Origin: Atriophallophorus winterbourni
Taxonomy: Eukaryota; Platyhelminthes; Trematoda; Plagiorchiida; Microphallidae
Direction: 5' to 3'
NCBI GenBank assembly: GCA_013407085.1
Contig: JACCGJ010013588.1
Location: forward strand, 34,495-98,494
DNA length: 64,000 nucleotides
Shown: piece after piece, positions 19,569 to 34,500 of the stretch
How the letters are laid out: each line of letters opens with the position of its first letter
How positions within the stretch are numbered: the first letter of the stretch is position 1
Notes under the pieces: model-generated
Database searches by the model: none
Seen by the model: the letters and a program-made list of their open reading frames with translations, nothing else
What the model was told of the DNA's origin: nothing
Translations under genes and position numbers: made by a program

Positions 19569-22500
19569 GTGAGTTCTTTTAACCGAAATATGTAAATTGA
19601 CTACATTGGTGACTGACCATTGTTCCAAAAAATAATGCGATGTTACGTACATTCTCCGATTGTAGAAGACTGAGTACGAATCCGTTTGTAGTGAGATATT
19701 TCAGGGATTCCTAGCAGCACGATGGATTAATCTTTTTAACAGTTTGGTCCATAAATACTAAGTACTCGTTTATATGATCTCCGTTTATTGGTGATAGAGA
19801 AAAGAGATATATTTATGTACAACGTATTTGCGATATAAGGCTCATTGAATCAAACAATCATGTCTCCATCTGGGAACGTCAAACAGTCAGAAAACCGTTG
19901 CTAAACAATGTTGAATGCAATCTGTGAGATCAGTTTTTGGTAATTTTTCACTTCTGACGCAGAGGCTTCGTCAAACCAAGGGTGATATTCAGGAAAAGGA
20001 ACATGATTAAGTAGAAGTCAACCCTCCATCACTCATTTGACCTTACAACTAAACAGTCTATATTACGCCTAAGGTGTGTCGATTTGCGTACTATTGTATA
20101 CTCTCATCAATCCAATACAAGTGAACATGGTCAAGGTCGGTTGACACAGCGGGCCACATGCGGAAAAGTACATAACTAACGCGGCTAAGGTCATACTATT
20201 TTTTGAAGAAAAACACAAATCTAATTAGAATGTATGAGGTTGAGATGCCGATTGGTAGAGCAGCTGCCAACTCATTTCGTTTAAACTCCCGTGTCTGAGG
20301 AACCCGCAATTTGACTGACAAAGATGATGTTATACAGCGCGTGCTTACTCAATGCTTAAATTTGCAGGAATGTGACCTAAACTCTGCACGAAAACAAGGA
20401 CAGGCGATAAACGCTTTCCATATGAGTGCAATGTGCCGCATTTGAAAGATATTTATGATGGTCAAAGTAAACATGCCCATGGTTTTTTGAAGCTAGTCAA
20501 CAAAGCACGGTCACTGTATTACAACTCCTACCTGGGTCATGTGTACAGAATGGATAATAGTCGTGTTCGAAAATATATACTCACACAAAAGTTTTAAAAT
20601 TACGAATTTTACCTTTGAGCACAGCCTAGTTGAAATACGATTACGGTTGCAAAACATATATGAAAGCTATTGACATTGACCTTACGGGTTGCCAGAAACT
20701 TGCTCTTAAACGCTAACTCAGCCGAAACTGTATGATGTATCCTCCCAATCTGCGGACTCAGCAGATACTTCTCTCGGCTGCTGAACGTAGATCACGCCAC
20801 GACAGTAAACTCGTTTGAAACGCTGTGCGGTGTCTACCCATAGTTGTTTTCGACAGAAGGAGGTTAGCGCAAAAAACAAAACAGCGTCATTCTAAAATTC
20901 CAGCATATCACATTGAAATATAGCGCATAACATAACACTGCACAGCAACCACTGTGCTCGGTCTACAAATTTGCTCCTTAATGTGGTGCAGAAGTGAGAT
21001 TGAAAGCTCCTATCTAAAATACGTTTCCCAGAGCAGGTTGCAATTCGAAAATTTTCGATTTCGGTACACGAGACTACCGCTGAGAGGATGAATAATGTTG
21101 CTTAAACATGCGACACGCCTTTGATTAAAAACAAGGTTAAAACTTGGTAGCAAGCATCCTAATCAAGAGTTACAACTCTGTGTAGGGTAAAGGTTGGTTC
21201 ACTATGTAAATTTAAATATGAATTCCAGAACAAAATTGCGATATCGTTTCAGGAACCCCAGCGAATGGAAAATTTGTCTTTGCGCCTTCTCTGGTGTACA
21301 CCTACGAAGGATCTCCGGTGTTTCTCCTATGTCAGATGGATGAAAATGTGGAAAAGATAAGGTAAGTGCAGATATATAAATAGAAAGACAATGCTTCGAT
21401 GTTCATGAGTGTGTGTTCCCTGAGTTTGCACCCGCGATTTACGGGCATTTTTTAACCAAAGTAGATTACATCATCAAATTAACTTAGTGCGAAACAAAAA
21501 GATCTTGAAGCTAACCATAATTATACGACGTTAACCTGCATTTCTGGGCTGCTTGTCATACAATCGTTGCGATTCCTGCGTCGCATGTTGAACAAGCCTC
21601 AACATAGATAGCAGTAGCCAACCGGAAACAAGCGCCTACGGAAGAGGTACAACTACACAGATCATTTATTAAGATCATTCTGAACGTCAACAGCAAGCAT
21701 ATCACATATATTAAGCGGACTTGCGTCAGGACGGATTACAACCGCGTTGGTACAAATTGCAGTAATTAACAACCACAAAAATGAAGAGAAACACATGTAG
21801 CAAATGGATATCTTAGGAGTCATTAGACAATACGAATTGCTTCGGCCAAGTCTAAAGCTAAAGACCTCAACGTGATGCAGATTTACCCTACCAGTATGCG
21901 GAACACATCTCAATACTCTACGCACAAAAACTGAGTCCATTCTGCATTGATGATGCGCAGAAAGCTATCAAAAAACGCTTAGCTGTCAAAGCCGAAAGAT
22001 TCTATATTGAAGGAGAACAAAACGAATGGAGTCTACAAAATACCATCAAGAAATGACTAAATGCATTGCGTCGGGTAGACTGAAAGAATACTGTGTACGA
22101 GATTACACGAGCATCAATTGGAAGTGAGAAAAAACTACCACGTGTCTTTGGTCTCAATGCACGGATATTGCATAGAGTATGAATTCGACTGCAATTAATC
22201 TTCAATCCTTGCAACCGGTAGAAGAAAATTCACACTGGAATTTCTCGAAGCATGATTTTAAATGACACAGTCACTCACTAATTGCATGCATTTGGACACG
22301 GCATACGGAAAAATGAAATTTCGTTTTTTCTACATGCGGCATGGAATCGCAACGGTCGTTTGACAAGCAGCTCAGGTATTCAGGATAACGTGGTATAAAA
22401 GTTATAAACAACCAGGCCCTTTATGTTTCGCAGAAGATGTCATCTAGTTTTGTGACGCTACGTCCGCAAACACATTTTACTTAACTAGTACACATTCATT

Positions 22501-25500
22501 TTAATGGAATGACCTTATTCACATCCGGTTAGGCAAGGATGTAAAGATTTGCTTAAAGAATTCGAAAGCTGTAATGGAGTATGGGAGAGCAAGAGCTAAA
22601 TTTTACACAGCGCACACCATTAACTCTAATGTTCTACAACGGCAAAACAGCAACTCATGTTCGATCTGACAGAATACACGCATTTATCTGGACGTAGTAC
22701 AAGTCACGTTTTACATAAACTGGATAATTACATACTTTCAATGAAAGATAACTTACTACGGTATTGTGGTGTTTGCATGATCAGGATCCGTTTGCCTTTA
22801 ATCAATGGACAAAAGAACTTTGAATTCACTATCACAGTCTCGATACGACTCGTACAGCTTACAGATACAACCCATGAACATATATATTCTTTTGAACGTG
22901 AACAAATTCATTGACTTGAACAAAACGTTAATAATCAATCGCTTTTCATTGTCAACGTCACGATATTTTGTCAATTTTAATTCAAATCATAGTACTGTTT
23001 TGCTCACGTCCTCCGCACTTACTACACATTAGTTTCGTCCTAAATAAGAGCCTCGAATGCTTGACCAAGAATCAATTTTTGATTCTTTGTTTGAATACCG
23101 TAGTCCGAGGTATCAGTGCATTCAATTATAACTTTGATTAGATTCAAATCCTTGCAGCATTCTAAAATCTGCACCAAATGTGTACTTTCAAAATCTTACA
23201 CCGGATGTACTTTAACCATTTGCAGATTGTATTAAAATTATTCCTCTAATGCCCCATAAAGCTTTGGTCACGAACTAATTTCATATACCTCGAAAGGTTC
23301 AAATATCATGCATCTTATGTTAACCACATGTTGAAGGAATGAATTTGGAACTTCTAATTTTGCATATATGATAAATCCCAATAAAGGAAATATCCACATT
23401 CTAAAGCAACGATTAGAGATGAGGAGCTAATTCAAAGGCTCGTTCATTTAAACACCTTGATTGTTCCGCATTTTTCGTCGCTCCAACATTTTCTTCGTTT
23501 GAGAAATCGTAATATCTGTCAGTTGTATGTTCAAACTCGAAGGTTTCGGATTTCCTGAATCTAGCATACTATCAGTTATTCCTGAGAAAATGTGAGACAA
23601 AGATTCATAAAGAATACTTCACGCTTTCCATCATCCATACCTCGCCTTTTAAATGTGTTTCGAATTAACTTATATATTGTGGCACTGATAATGCAAAACC
23701 GCAAATGTTGAACTCTTTCACAACTGATTTTAGTTCATTAGCTGGTCGACCGTTTTAATAGCCTCCAGATTGACCACAACAAAATACGCGTTATTGTGAA
23801 TGGGTTTACCCAAGATCGTGTTGTCGCGAGCCACGAAATCTGCAAGTCAATCGTGCCACGTATCCATGCAATTTCATCACGACGAGAAGGCGTTACGTAG
23901 AACAACATGCATCAGAATATTCAACACACATTGTGTACTGCTGCCAGTCGCCAAATAACTGTGCCATTGTTTGAGACATTGAGCTCACCGAAGAGCAGGT
24001 GGGGAAGAGAGACCGCAAAAGATTGCATCAGGTGATTTCAGGTCAACGGCTGGCCATCATCTTGCCACTTATCACATTTCAATTTTTCGGGTCCGACAAT
24101 AACCACGTTATCCCCTTTGAACATTGCATCCGATTCGTTTCTAAGGTCAACCAGTCCCATACAAATCACGTGCATCCTCACACTTGACAACACAAGTGAA
24201 AGCCTATCGATCAATCGCAAAACACACCACAAGACTGTCCTGAAACGTGTCTATCCCTGTTGTCACTTAGCTGTCATTTTTCAATCGATTTCGTGCCATT
24301 AGTTAAGCTGTAAATCCTTACCTTGTCAGGATCTACTGACCGACCTTGACATCGATTGCGCTTGATACGATGTAATGTCGCATGCTTCCAGATATGTTTT
24401 CGCGAGAATCGTTCTCATGTATTCCTTCTGAAACCCGGAATACTACGAGTTCACAATTGTCGTGGCCGGTATTTTCGGTGTTTCCTGCTCTTACGTTGGC
24501 CAACGGGTGGTGTTCGGCTTATCATCCGAAAGTTTGTGATTTGCATTCATCATCAAAATACTTCCCAACTACACAATATGACCGATTAATCAATCGACGA
24601 ATCAACATTTTCATCATGAATAATTCCATCAGCATATTTCTACACAATACATAAAACAAATCATTTGCCTTGTTCCACGTTTTTTAACGCATTGATTTTG
24701 GGTTTGTTCCAACCAGTTACTCTTGGCAACGCGATAATTTACCAGCACCATGGGTCAAGGGTTATCGATCAAATCGTCTGCCAATCAACGAGCGAGACGC
24801 TTTGGGCGCCGAATCTCTAAGATTGTGGTGGTTCTTGGATAAATCTTTCTTGAATACTGGATCGATTGACGGGAACTATGTGTGCGTTTTCAATGCTAAG
24901 AACGGGTATGCAGTTTCGGATACAATCAGGGTTGTTACGTTAGGTAAATTCCCTCTTCTACTCTTTTAGATTCAATATAATTCTAAAACAACATTATTAT
25001 ATAAAATCTACTCATGTTTAGTAGATCTACCATGAGACAGTCGAAACGGTGAGGCAGACGTTTTGAGGAGCGAGAGCTGCTTTTCTGCGGTGAAAGAAGA
25101 TTGCGTGACACCAGACATGCGTGGTTCGAACCGATCTAGTGATTACAATATTTTTGAACGAAATTATTCCTCATGATTTGATATAGGTTTATTATAATCT
25201 ACCTGAATCAATCTTAAATCACTTAATTCTATTTGACTTTAACATTAGTTATCCGAAATTTTGTGTCTGACGATAAAAATACCAATGGCTCTATATAAAA
25301 TATTCGAAATGTATCCTCTATTTGACATATACGGTTTACTCTTCCAGCCAATGGCTTCCAGTTTCTAGACTCTTGAATCCTCAACATTGAAACTTCCTCG
25401 GTTTTATTCTACAAAATTGAAAACCAGATCTTGCAGTTTAAAGCCATCGTTCCATTTTATTTGACAACGTGTCGTGTGTAATTGTCCGTTGCAATTGGGA

Positions 25501-28500
25501 TGCTATAATTCCCTACAAAACGATCACGTGATATTCTGAAGGTGGTCGGAATTAAAATTTATCCAATCTCTTTATGATCTACCTTCAGTAACTGACAAGG
25601 CGACTCGCTATTTCCTATGAGGGATATAACGATATGGACTTGATCCATTACATTGTGTCATCGAGGTAGCGAATGATCAGGTCCGAAATCAAGGCCAAAA
25701 TAAGCAAAAGGGTCTATAAAGCTATAGGGTAATGACTGGTCAGAAAAGCTCAGATGGATGTGAAAGGAGAAACCTCTATGATAACACATCGGCTAACCAC
25801 AAAACTTCAAACATTGCGTCGCGAATACAATAACGAATCATATTATGTGTGAAAACAATTATTTAAATGAAACTCATGTTAAATTGAATGCTAAAACCCA
25901 AATAATATGCCGTTAACAGTTGATATGAGCTAGGTGCAAATATAGCCCTAGGTATTCCTGTACTAACAATCCTCTAATATTACGGAGAATGTTACGGTAA
26001 AACTCGCATCCTAAATTGCTTACAATGGTATATTTTTTAACATATGTATCCGGATAATTCAATATTCTCCAGGATTCAAGTATCGTTCACGTGGCCTATA
26101 GTTTTTAAAATAATGATGCTATGTAATCGTTTTTTTAAAGCTACACCTAAATCACCAACAGAAGTTCGCGTTGAATGTGACACAGATCCTCCACTAGCAA
26201 AACTTTTCTGGCGGGCAACATCCAAGGTCACTCGGATTCCTCTAGCGTCCATCGAGATGGTATCAAGCGAAGCGATGCAGCAAGGTCAACCACCGTCGAA
26301 CCAAGTTGACGATAGTGACAGCTCATACATTCATTGGATACATTCATTGGATACTAAAAGAGGCTATAAGCCAGTTAGATGATGGAATATGGAACACCAT
26401 TCAAAACGTAAGCAGTTTCGATGTGGACTCGATTTTGTCCGACACATCCGAGGTGAACTTCCGCGTGACGCTGAAACTTCAGCGAGACAATGTCTACTAC
26501 TTTCGATTGTATACGCGATATAGGAACAAATATTCCATACCATCATCGGTGGTACCCGTGTTTTGGAGTTCTACCCAATGCACAACGGTGAGGGAACCAG
26601 AATCATTTCAACCGCAGTTCATTCACGTATACGGGATCGGTGAAGGGAACTTGATCGTCAGTTGGCAAGTAAGTACAAATCTCAACAAATTTATGTGGCA
26701 CACCACAGGAGCAAGTGAATTGTTAAATGCAGGTTGAGTTTGATTGAGGAGGTAGCTGCTGTTTGTTCACCGGCTAGTTGGAGGAAGTTATTGGCACTTT
26801 GTCAAAGATGGAATAGATTGATGATAAGTTTTTGAGGAAAGTGGCAATGACAATTCACTTGCTTATTTTAATAAAATCTCTGTTTTACTTACTAACTGGC
26901 AATCAATGGATACCTAACTTTTTACGATGTTTTACTAGGAAAAATACTAGATAAACGCTTTGAAAGCCAACATGGGCAGGACAGTATACGCAGTACTGTC
27001 CGAATGAATATAAAAAGGAAGTTGGAACGTAAGTGAACTGGATTTGCTTTGAAGATAATTTGACGGTAGAATTTGCGCTAATGCTAAGCTGCTTAAGTTA
27101 TAGTAGACTGACCGGTTCCAAGGTTGTCACGGCCGGGGCGGTTTTGGGGATAAGCTCCTAATTTCGAAAATGCTCCAATGGCCAGCGTCTCATATAGCTT
27201 CTGACAACCAAGTCCAGCTCCTGGCCTGCACGCGTGGTCCTGTGTGACCCGGCGAAACTGCTTCTACTGACAGGAGAAAGGGCGAAGGCGGCTAACTGGC
27301 GTCTCAAAATCAGCATGATTCTGGCAGTTGGAGCTTGTTAGTTCATAATGGCGCCCCACCTAGGGGAAGGAAAACCCTTATCTCAAACCTTCACTTCCGT
27401 GTGGCTACATCCATTCATGGAAAACGCATCAGTAGTCAACTTCGAGGAAAAATCCGGAGCCGGAGTCCCGTTAGGCAGTCTCTATATTGAACTGTTCTGG
27501 CGTACATCACAACGCACCAATGGAGAGGAAACTCCCTTCCGCTGATACGAAAAATAACACGGAAAGCAGCTGATACCGGTTAAAAGCTATGGCTCGAATG
27601 GCGTAGAGCTGAGCGCCTAAGGCTGCTTTCGACGGTATGAGAGACTTTCAGGTATCATTAGACGTCTATCGCATGCATTAAGCTGGGCAGCCCCCAGTCA
27701 ATAAGGTGACGTCTCATCACGGTCTGCTATCCTCATTGGGTGCATGGGGATTAGGAATCAACCGACAAGGAGACTGTATTTTTACGCACCAGCGAATCGA
27801 AATATCAAACAACAAATGTCAGTTCTGAAACTTGGAACCTGGAACGTCTGGTCTATGCTTCCAAGATTTCATGACGACGTATCGAATATCAGAGGCGTTA
27901 GAATGTCCGCCGTGATTAACAATGAGCTAAAGAGGCTGAATGTCGACGTGGCTGCCCTACAAGGGACGCGATCACCAGACACTGGTAAGCTAACAGAAAG
28001 AGATAACACATTTTTTCGGAAAGGAAGACGTTCCGATGAGCCTCGACTGTACGGAGTTGGGTTTGCCATGCAAAACGACATATTAAAATCAACAGAATCG
28101 AGCAGCAGCGGGAGCGAACGGATTTGAACTTTAAATCTGAGGTGCACCGACGCTCTCTGCGACGCCTGCTGAAAAAGACGCTTTCCATCATAACTTCACA
28201 GCCGTCCTGAAAAACGTGCCACAGAAAAACTGTGTAGTGGTATTGGGTGATTTTAATGCCAGAGTTGGTGCAGATTACGAGTCTTCGCAAAACTGTCTCG
28301 GAAGCTTCGGTGTAGGTAAAACCAATGAAAATGGGCAACGCCTTTTAGAATTGTGCACACTGTTCAATATTTGTGTCAGTAAAACGTTCTTTCAAACTAA
28401 ACCACAGCATAAATTCTCTTGAAATTATCATCGCTCTATGCATTGGCATCAGTTTGATCTTATTCTTGTTAAGCGAACTAATATAGGAAGCATTCTCCTC

Positions 28501-31500
28501 ACCAGATCATATCAAAGCGCAGACTGTGACACTGACCATTCTCTGGTCTGTGCAAAACTGAAGCATCCCTACACGAGATTTCAACGCACCAAATTTTCTG
28601 CCAAGCCTAGGATAGACGTCACTCGCATGTGCGAACATAATCTAACTGCGAGATTCGCAAAAGCCTTCACAGACGAGTTCAACAAGACAACCCCACTTGA
28701 ATCTGCTTCAGAAAACTGGGAATTGATAAAAAGCTGCATATACCGAGTCGCACTTTCCACGTTGGGTCCAAAGAAAGCTCGAACGAGCGACTGGTTTGAA
28801 TCAAATGCTTCTGAGATGACTGCTGTGTTGGATGAGAAACGCTCAGCATTCTTGAGGTTCGAAGGTATACCAACAGATAAAAATTTACGTCTTCTAAGAG
28901 CAGCTATAAATATGGTCGAACAAACTGCAAGGCGATGTGCAAACGACTATTGGACTTAAGTTAGCCTCAATATCCAAAAAGCTGCGGATACCGGAAATTT
29001 TTACGGTATGTATGATGGGCTCCCATTAAGTCTTTATCTGGTAAGCCGATTGTCGACAAAACACAACAGATGGAAAGATGGTTAGAGCACTTCTCCTCTC
29101 TCTACTCTAGGGACAGTACGGTTCTACCGCATGCACTTGAAAATGTCGAACGGTTGCCGACCATTAAATATCTAGATAGCCCTCCTACTCTTCATGAGCA
29201 CAATAAGGCAGTCGACCGCTTAGCGAATGGGAAGGCCCTTGGTAGAGACAGAATTCCACCTTAGCTCATTAAATGCGGTAGAGCAGCATTATTGCAGCCT
29301 CTTCACAATTTGCTTCTTCAGTGCCTGCAGGGCGGGTGTCCCACAAGAGATGCGAGACACAAAGATCATCACGCTATTTAAGAATAAGGGTGACAGAGGC
29401 GACTGCAACAATTACAGGGGCATCTCCCTTCTGAATGTTGTAGGCAAATTGTTTGCTAAAGTCTCACAGATCCGGCTGCAAGTTTCAGCTGATAGAATTT
29501 ACTCTGAATCTCAATGTGGCTTCCGCGAGGGAAGATCAACCGTTGACATGATCTTCTCCCTGAGAAAACTTCAATAAAAGTGTCGGGAACAGCGTATGCC
29601 ATTATACGCTGTTTTTATTGATTTATCTAAGGCATTCTAATACGTCAGAAGTGAGGGTCCTTTCAAGAAGCTTGATCTGATGGGCTGCCCACCAAGGCTG
29701 CTCAGACTCGTTATTTCGTTCCACTCAGGCATGAAAGGCTTAGTCCATTTTAACGGTTGCAGTTCAGAAGCATTTGAAATTCGCCGAGGCTTCAAAAAAG
29801 GGTGAGTTCTTGCTCCAACGCGTTCCGGCATTTTCTTTGCTCTGCTTCTGAAGCACGCATTCAGGATGAGGACGGAAGGCATTTACATACGCACGCGAAG
29901 TGATGGTAAGCTTTTCAACCTGAACCGGTTGAGAGGACAAACCAAAGCACAGGATGTGCCATTCCGTGACCTGTTGTTTGCCGACAATGCAGTTTTTATT
30001 GCTTACTCCCAAGAGAACCTACAGTCGCTAATGGACTGTTTTTCGTCGGCATGCAAAGACTTTGGTCTAACAATCAGCACGAGAAAGACCGAAGTCGTTG
30101 GTCAAGGGACTGTATCGATACCAATCATCACTGTTAGAAACTGTCAGCTTGAACCAGTACATCATTTCACATATCTTGGTTCAACCATTGCGGATAACCT
30201 CTCGCTAGACACGGATATTGATAAGCGGATTGCCGGAGCAGTTGTCATTCTGTCCCGATTGAACTCTCGTATTTGACTGTGAAGACAAAGATGATGGTAT
30301 ACAGCACGTGCGTACTAAAGGCTCTACTATACGGCAGCAAAACCTGGACCACTCACGCAAGACACGAACGGAAGCTGAATGCTTTCCATCTACGAAGCAT
30401 CCGTCGTATCTTGAACATATCGTGGATGGACAGAGTGACTAACTCTGAAGTGCATTCAAAAGCTGGTCTACAGAGCTTGTTCACCCTATTACGTCAGCGC
30501 TGCTTGTGGTGGCTTGGTCATGTCTATAGAATGAAAAATGTTCGTATTCCGAAAGATCTACTATATAGTGAGTTGCAATTAGGAAGTCGACCATTGGACA
30601 GACCGCACTTGCGGTACAAAGATGTTTGCAAAAGAGATATGCAAGCTCTTGACATTGAACCCGCAAGCTGGGAAGAACTTGCTCTTGACCGCTCACTTCT
30701 AAGGCATTGTGTAAACCGTCGTCTGCAAGCCGGCGAGTAGCAAATACAGCTCTGGGCTGCTGAACGCAGATCACGCCGCCGGCGTGCAACTGATGCAATA
30801 CAACAGAGTTCTTACTATCGTTGCAAGCGCTGCGGGAGAGATTGTTCCTCCCGAATCGGACTGTTTAGTCATTCAAAAAGCTGCAAAACATGAAATGTAT
30901 GCGATGTGATGTACATCCATGGTCGACATCGACCGACGGAGGCCAACATTAGTAGACTGACCACTAATAATGTCCGCAAGAATGTTGGAGAAAGGGCAAA
31001 GGAAATGAAAGATTTATCGCGGGAGCCAAAAGGTGCACGATGGTAGTGTGGAAGCAATCACGGAATATGAATCTTATGGTAGTGTGTATCAAGGTCAATT
31101 GTTAGATACAGTTGAACGATGTTACACAGCCGTTTTACAAGAAGTCTGGTCAGAAGAGACTTCTGATAAAGAATTGACATTTGAACGGGACAAGCAGTGT
31201 CAGATTGTTACAGGCTGGAACATTGTCTTTCAGCAACCAGTCACTTCGAAGTCAGCCAAGGCACTTGAACTGCATTGGTCGAATGTCGGTGGTGACCAGG
31301 TTAAGATAAACGAAAAACCGATCAGGACTTAGCCGAGTCACTTCTCCATGTAGTGAACGTGATGCCAGAGGCGAATCACACGGATGAAACGTGTTGCTAG
31401 CGGAAATCCTCCGTTTCATATGGTCTTAGTACAAACCCAGTAAGAGCACATGTGGGCACATCTGTAGGCTTGGCAACGAATAACCGAAAGCTCCTAAAAC

Positions 31501-34500
31501 ATAGTCCGTGGTGAAAAGTTTCTGCACTTCCAGGGTTGATGGCAAACAGCCTCGCCTGGAGAAAGCTGAGTAACGTGTAGTCGGGCAGGTAAGGACCTTG
31601 TCTGATAAGTTTCTTGTTGGGCGGTTTGCTCATGGTTGGGCCACCGGGTAGGATGGCGACAAGCGTCGGTTATTCGTGGGAGGCGCGTGCCACGGTTTAC
31701 ACAACGGGAGGTGCATGTGTACCTTAGAAGTACGAAGAAAAAACTCTCTGGTGCATGAGTTTAAGGCCACTACTGATTTATAGTGATGAGGTACGGAAAA
31801 CATGCACGGGCAGTTAACAAGTGATAACAACACTTTAAAAAGGTACTACATATTCGGCGAAAGTTACGGGTTGCCGTTTTGCTCGCCTAGCTGTTGTAGT
31901 GACAGGCGTTGAGAAAGTAGAAAGTAAGGTATTGGTTACTACCGGTGGTGCTGTGTTTGGAACTGGCGGATTAGCTGAGTGAACGGAATTGTCCATGAAC
32001 GCCGGTTTGACTCTGTCAATTGAGATCGTGTCGTGTCTACCGGCGTGGTCAATCACAACTGTTTTGTGACCGGTAAATTATCTTAAATGGTCCAGTATAA
32101 GGAGGGTGAAGAGGTCGCTTCACCATGTCGTTCCGGATAAAAACATACGAGGAATGTGCCAACTCCTTCCACATATGGGATTGTTTGGCTTGAAGTCGCA
32201 GGGGTGGTGGGTGGAAACGAATCATATAGTGTCGCAACCGCGCCACGTAATCTCTATGGGTAAACGGTGATTGCCTAGCCAGGGAGACCTATTCACCAGG
32301 TAATGCAATGAATCGACCGTATGTTAACTCGGCAGCAGTGGCTTAGAAATGGGTTTTAAAGGTTGACATTAAACCTGGGATGACAATTGGTAGGACTTCG
32401 GTCCAGTTAGTAGCTCCGTGTGCCATTAACGCGGCTTTGAGTTGCCTGTGTAACCTTTCCACCATAATATTCGCAGCAGAATGGTAAGCAGTAGTTCGGT
32501 GATGTTGGCAACCAAGGCTAGCCAGCAATTTATTGAAAACGCCATCGAAAAGGGAACCTCGGTCTGATGTGAGGTTACTCGGACAACCGAACTGTGCTAC
32601 CCAACGTTCGAAGAAGGCATTCGCAACTGTCTCGGAAGATCAGTTTAGTAGTGGAAAGGCCTCGGGCCACCTGGTAAAACGGTCTATGTAGGTGAGGATG
32701 TAAAGCCACTTGAAGGTGGTAACGGGCCAACGAGGTCTGCTACTCGAGGTGGCTACTCGAGTGTCGGCGGGATGGGGGGGCGTGATCGTGACTTATAGTT
32801 GAGTGTGAGGTTTCCAACCTCATTGCGTGAAGCTGCAACATCAGCGAGCAGATCCGCATTTCTTACTTCCGCATTATTACTTTGTGTGCGTGATTATCCT
32901 GCGGTTACCGGGTATCTTGATAGGGACGGATACATTCAGCGATGTTGTCCGCCATTTCCGCAAGCTCTGATGCCAGCGTGTTTTTTTCAGCAACCAAGAT
33001 GGGTTGTACGCATTCAGGTAAACGCTTGAGCCATAGTTCCATTACTAACGACTCGTCCATTTGCGATGATCCGAGCAGGCGGCGCATCTCCATTAGTAAT
33101 GTAGATGGCTTTTTTGTTGGCAATTTCTAAGTTTCAGAACAGCTGCTGTAGCCTAGATCGTTCAGATGGAACCGTGCGGGAAATAACGGCCTGTTTGACG
33201 ATACGGTAGCGGTCACCTATTGGTGCAACTATGAATGCGTCGAGTACATGTAACAACACATCCGCGGGGAGTTTCTGCGTTAAATGTGAAAACATGGCGG
33301 AGTCATCTATTATATATTTAGAAATAAATTCAGTTTATAAAAAATGAAACCCATACTCAGGGTCCTGTAGGATAAAGCTGGGTATTGTAATGACAGTCGA
33401 AGCCAAAGGTCCAAAAGCAACAAGGTTTACAATAATTATGGGAGTCTAAAAATTGAAATGTAATTGTATAAAACTAGTTAAAGTAATTAGTTTAAGCTAT
33501 ATATAAGTATTCAATGAACGAATAATTTAATGAAAATTCGTCTTATCACGTTTTAAAGTCATGCAAGATAGTGGAGTGCGCAACGGTAGAAGGTAAATTG
33601 TTTCAAATGAAACAGACACGGACTAAAAAATGCCTTCTAAAGTTCCTGCGGAAATGGAGTACCACCAGCACATATAAGTGTGTCCGATAATTTATCTGTA
33701 ACTGACGGTTTGCGGTTTGAAATATTTTGTAAAGTATAATAAGGCATCATCTAAATCGTCGATAGGGAAATTTGAACAGAGCTATCCTTTCTTTGTAAGG
33801 CTTGATTCGGATGCTGATAACTAGTTTGGTTGAACGGTGATAGATTCGCTGCATAAGGTCAGCATTCTTCTTCAGCCACGGAAACAATGACTGCACACCT
33901 TGTTCCATGAGGGGTCCTAAGTATGTTTTGATGATACTTGGGAATAATTTGCGCGAAAATTTCCCAAATACCCGTTTGATTATATTACGGACACGAGATG
34001 CTATTTAAAACCAGTGTTACTTTGAAGCGATATTTTTAAACGGAAGCATCTCCTGACACTTAGATCTTTTTTTACTGCAATATTCATGGAAATGCTAACC
34101 TACATGGTATGTGAATTCTACTTCATTCCCCACGTTCATGATACTGCATTTGTCAAATGATAAACAGCATTTTGTTGTTCAACGACCAACTGTGAATCGT
34201 ATTAAGATATTTTTGTAGTACCAGACGGTAAATATCCGCATAGAATTTTGTCACACTAATCAGTTTGTTTATTCTTCAAGTGACATTAAAGTGATATTTT
34301 GAATCACTTTCAGCATCAGGTAATCAAAAATGTTGCGTACGAGATGCAAGGATATCAGGTGAATGTGACATGTGAGGACTGTCAAGATCATCGTCTCCTG
34401 GGAAGCTTCTCCACGAAACAGCCGACGATCATATTGGGTAACATCAATGGACTCGTAAACCTGGAAGGTGAACATTTCAACGCACCAATTGAGACTTTTC

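Larger units (their letters stand above)
27099..33300 (-). mobile_element. Decayed gypsy element, minus strand, split by an RTE insertion
   Basis: The 3' LTR lies at low coordinates and starts at 31126 (TGTAAC on the minus strand). It runs down to 30963, is interrupted by RTE copy 1 with its 13-bp target duplication, and ends near 27099. The interior contains an integrase C-terminus, core and gag, but no protease, reverse transcriptase or RNase H, so gag and integrase now lie side by side. No 5' LTR was found near 33.3 kb. It is related to, but older than, the element at 9.7-12.1 kb. Confidence 0.8.
26669..34313. other. Intron 4, 7.6 kb of nested transposons
   Basis: From left: LTR end (27099-27113), RTE copy 1 (27114-30949), rest of the LTR (30963-31126), gypsy interior on the minus strand (to about 33300), CR1 relic (33550-34080). 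The bases 26669-27098 and 33300-33550 hold nothing recognised. Confidence 0.75.

Noticed and set aside
25041..25140. Possible tRNA or SINE head near ggttcgaacc
   Set aside because: A B-box-like motif is present but no A box, acceptor stem or cloverleaf could be drawn.
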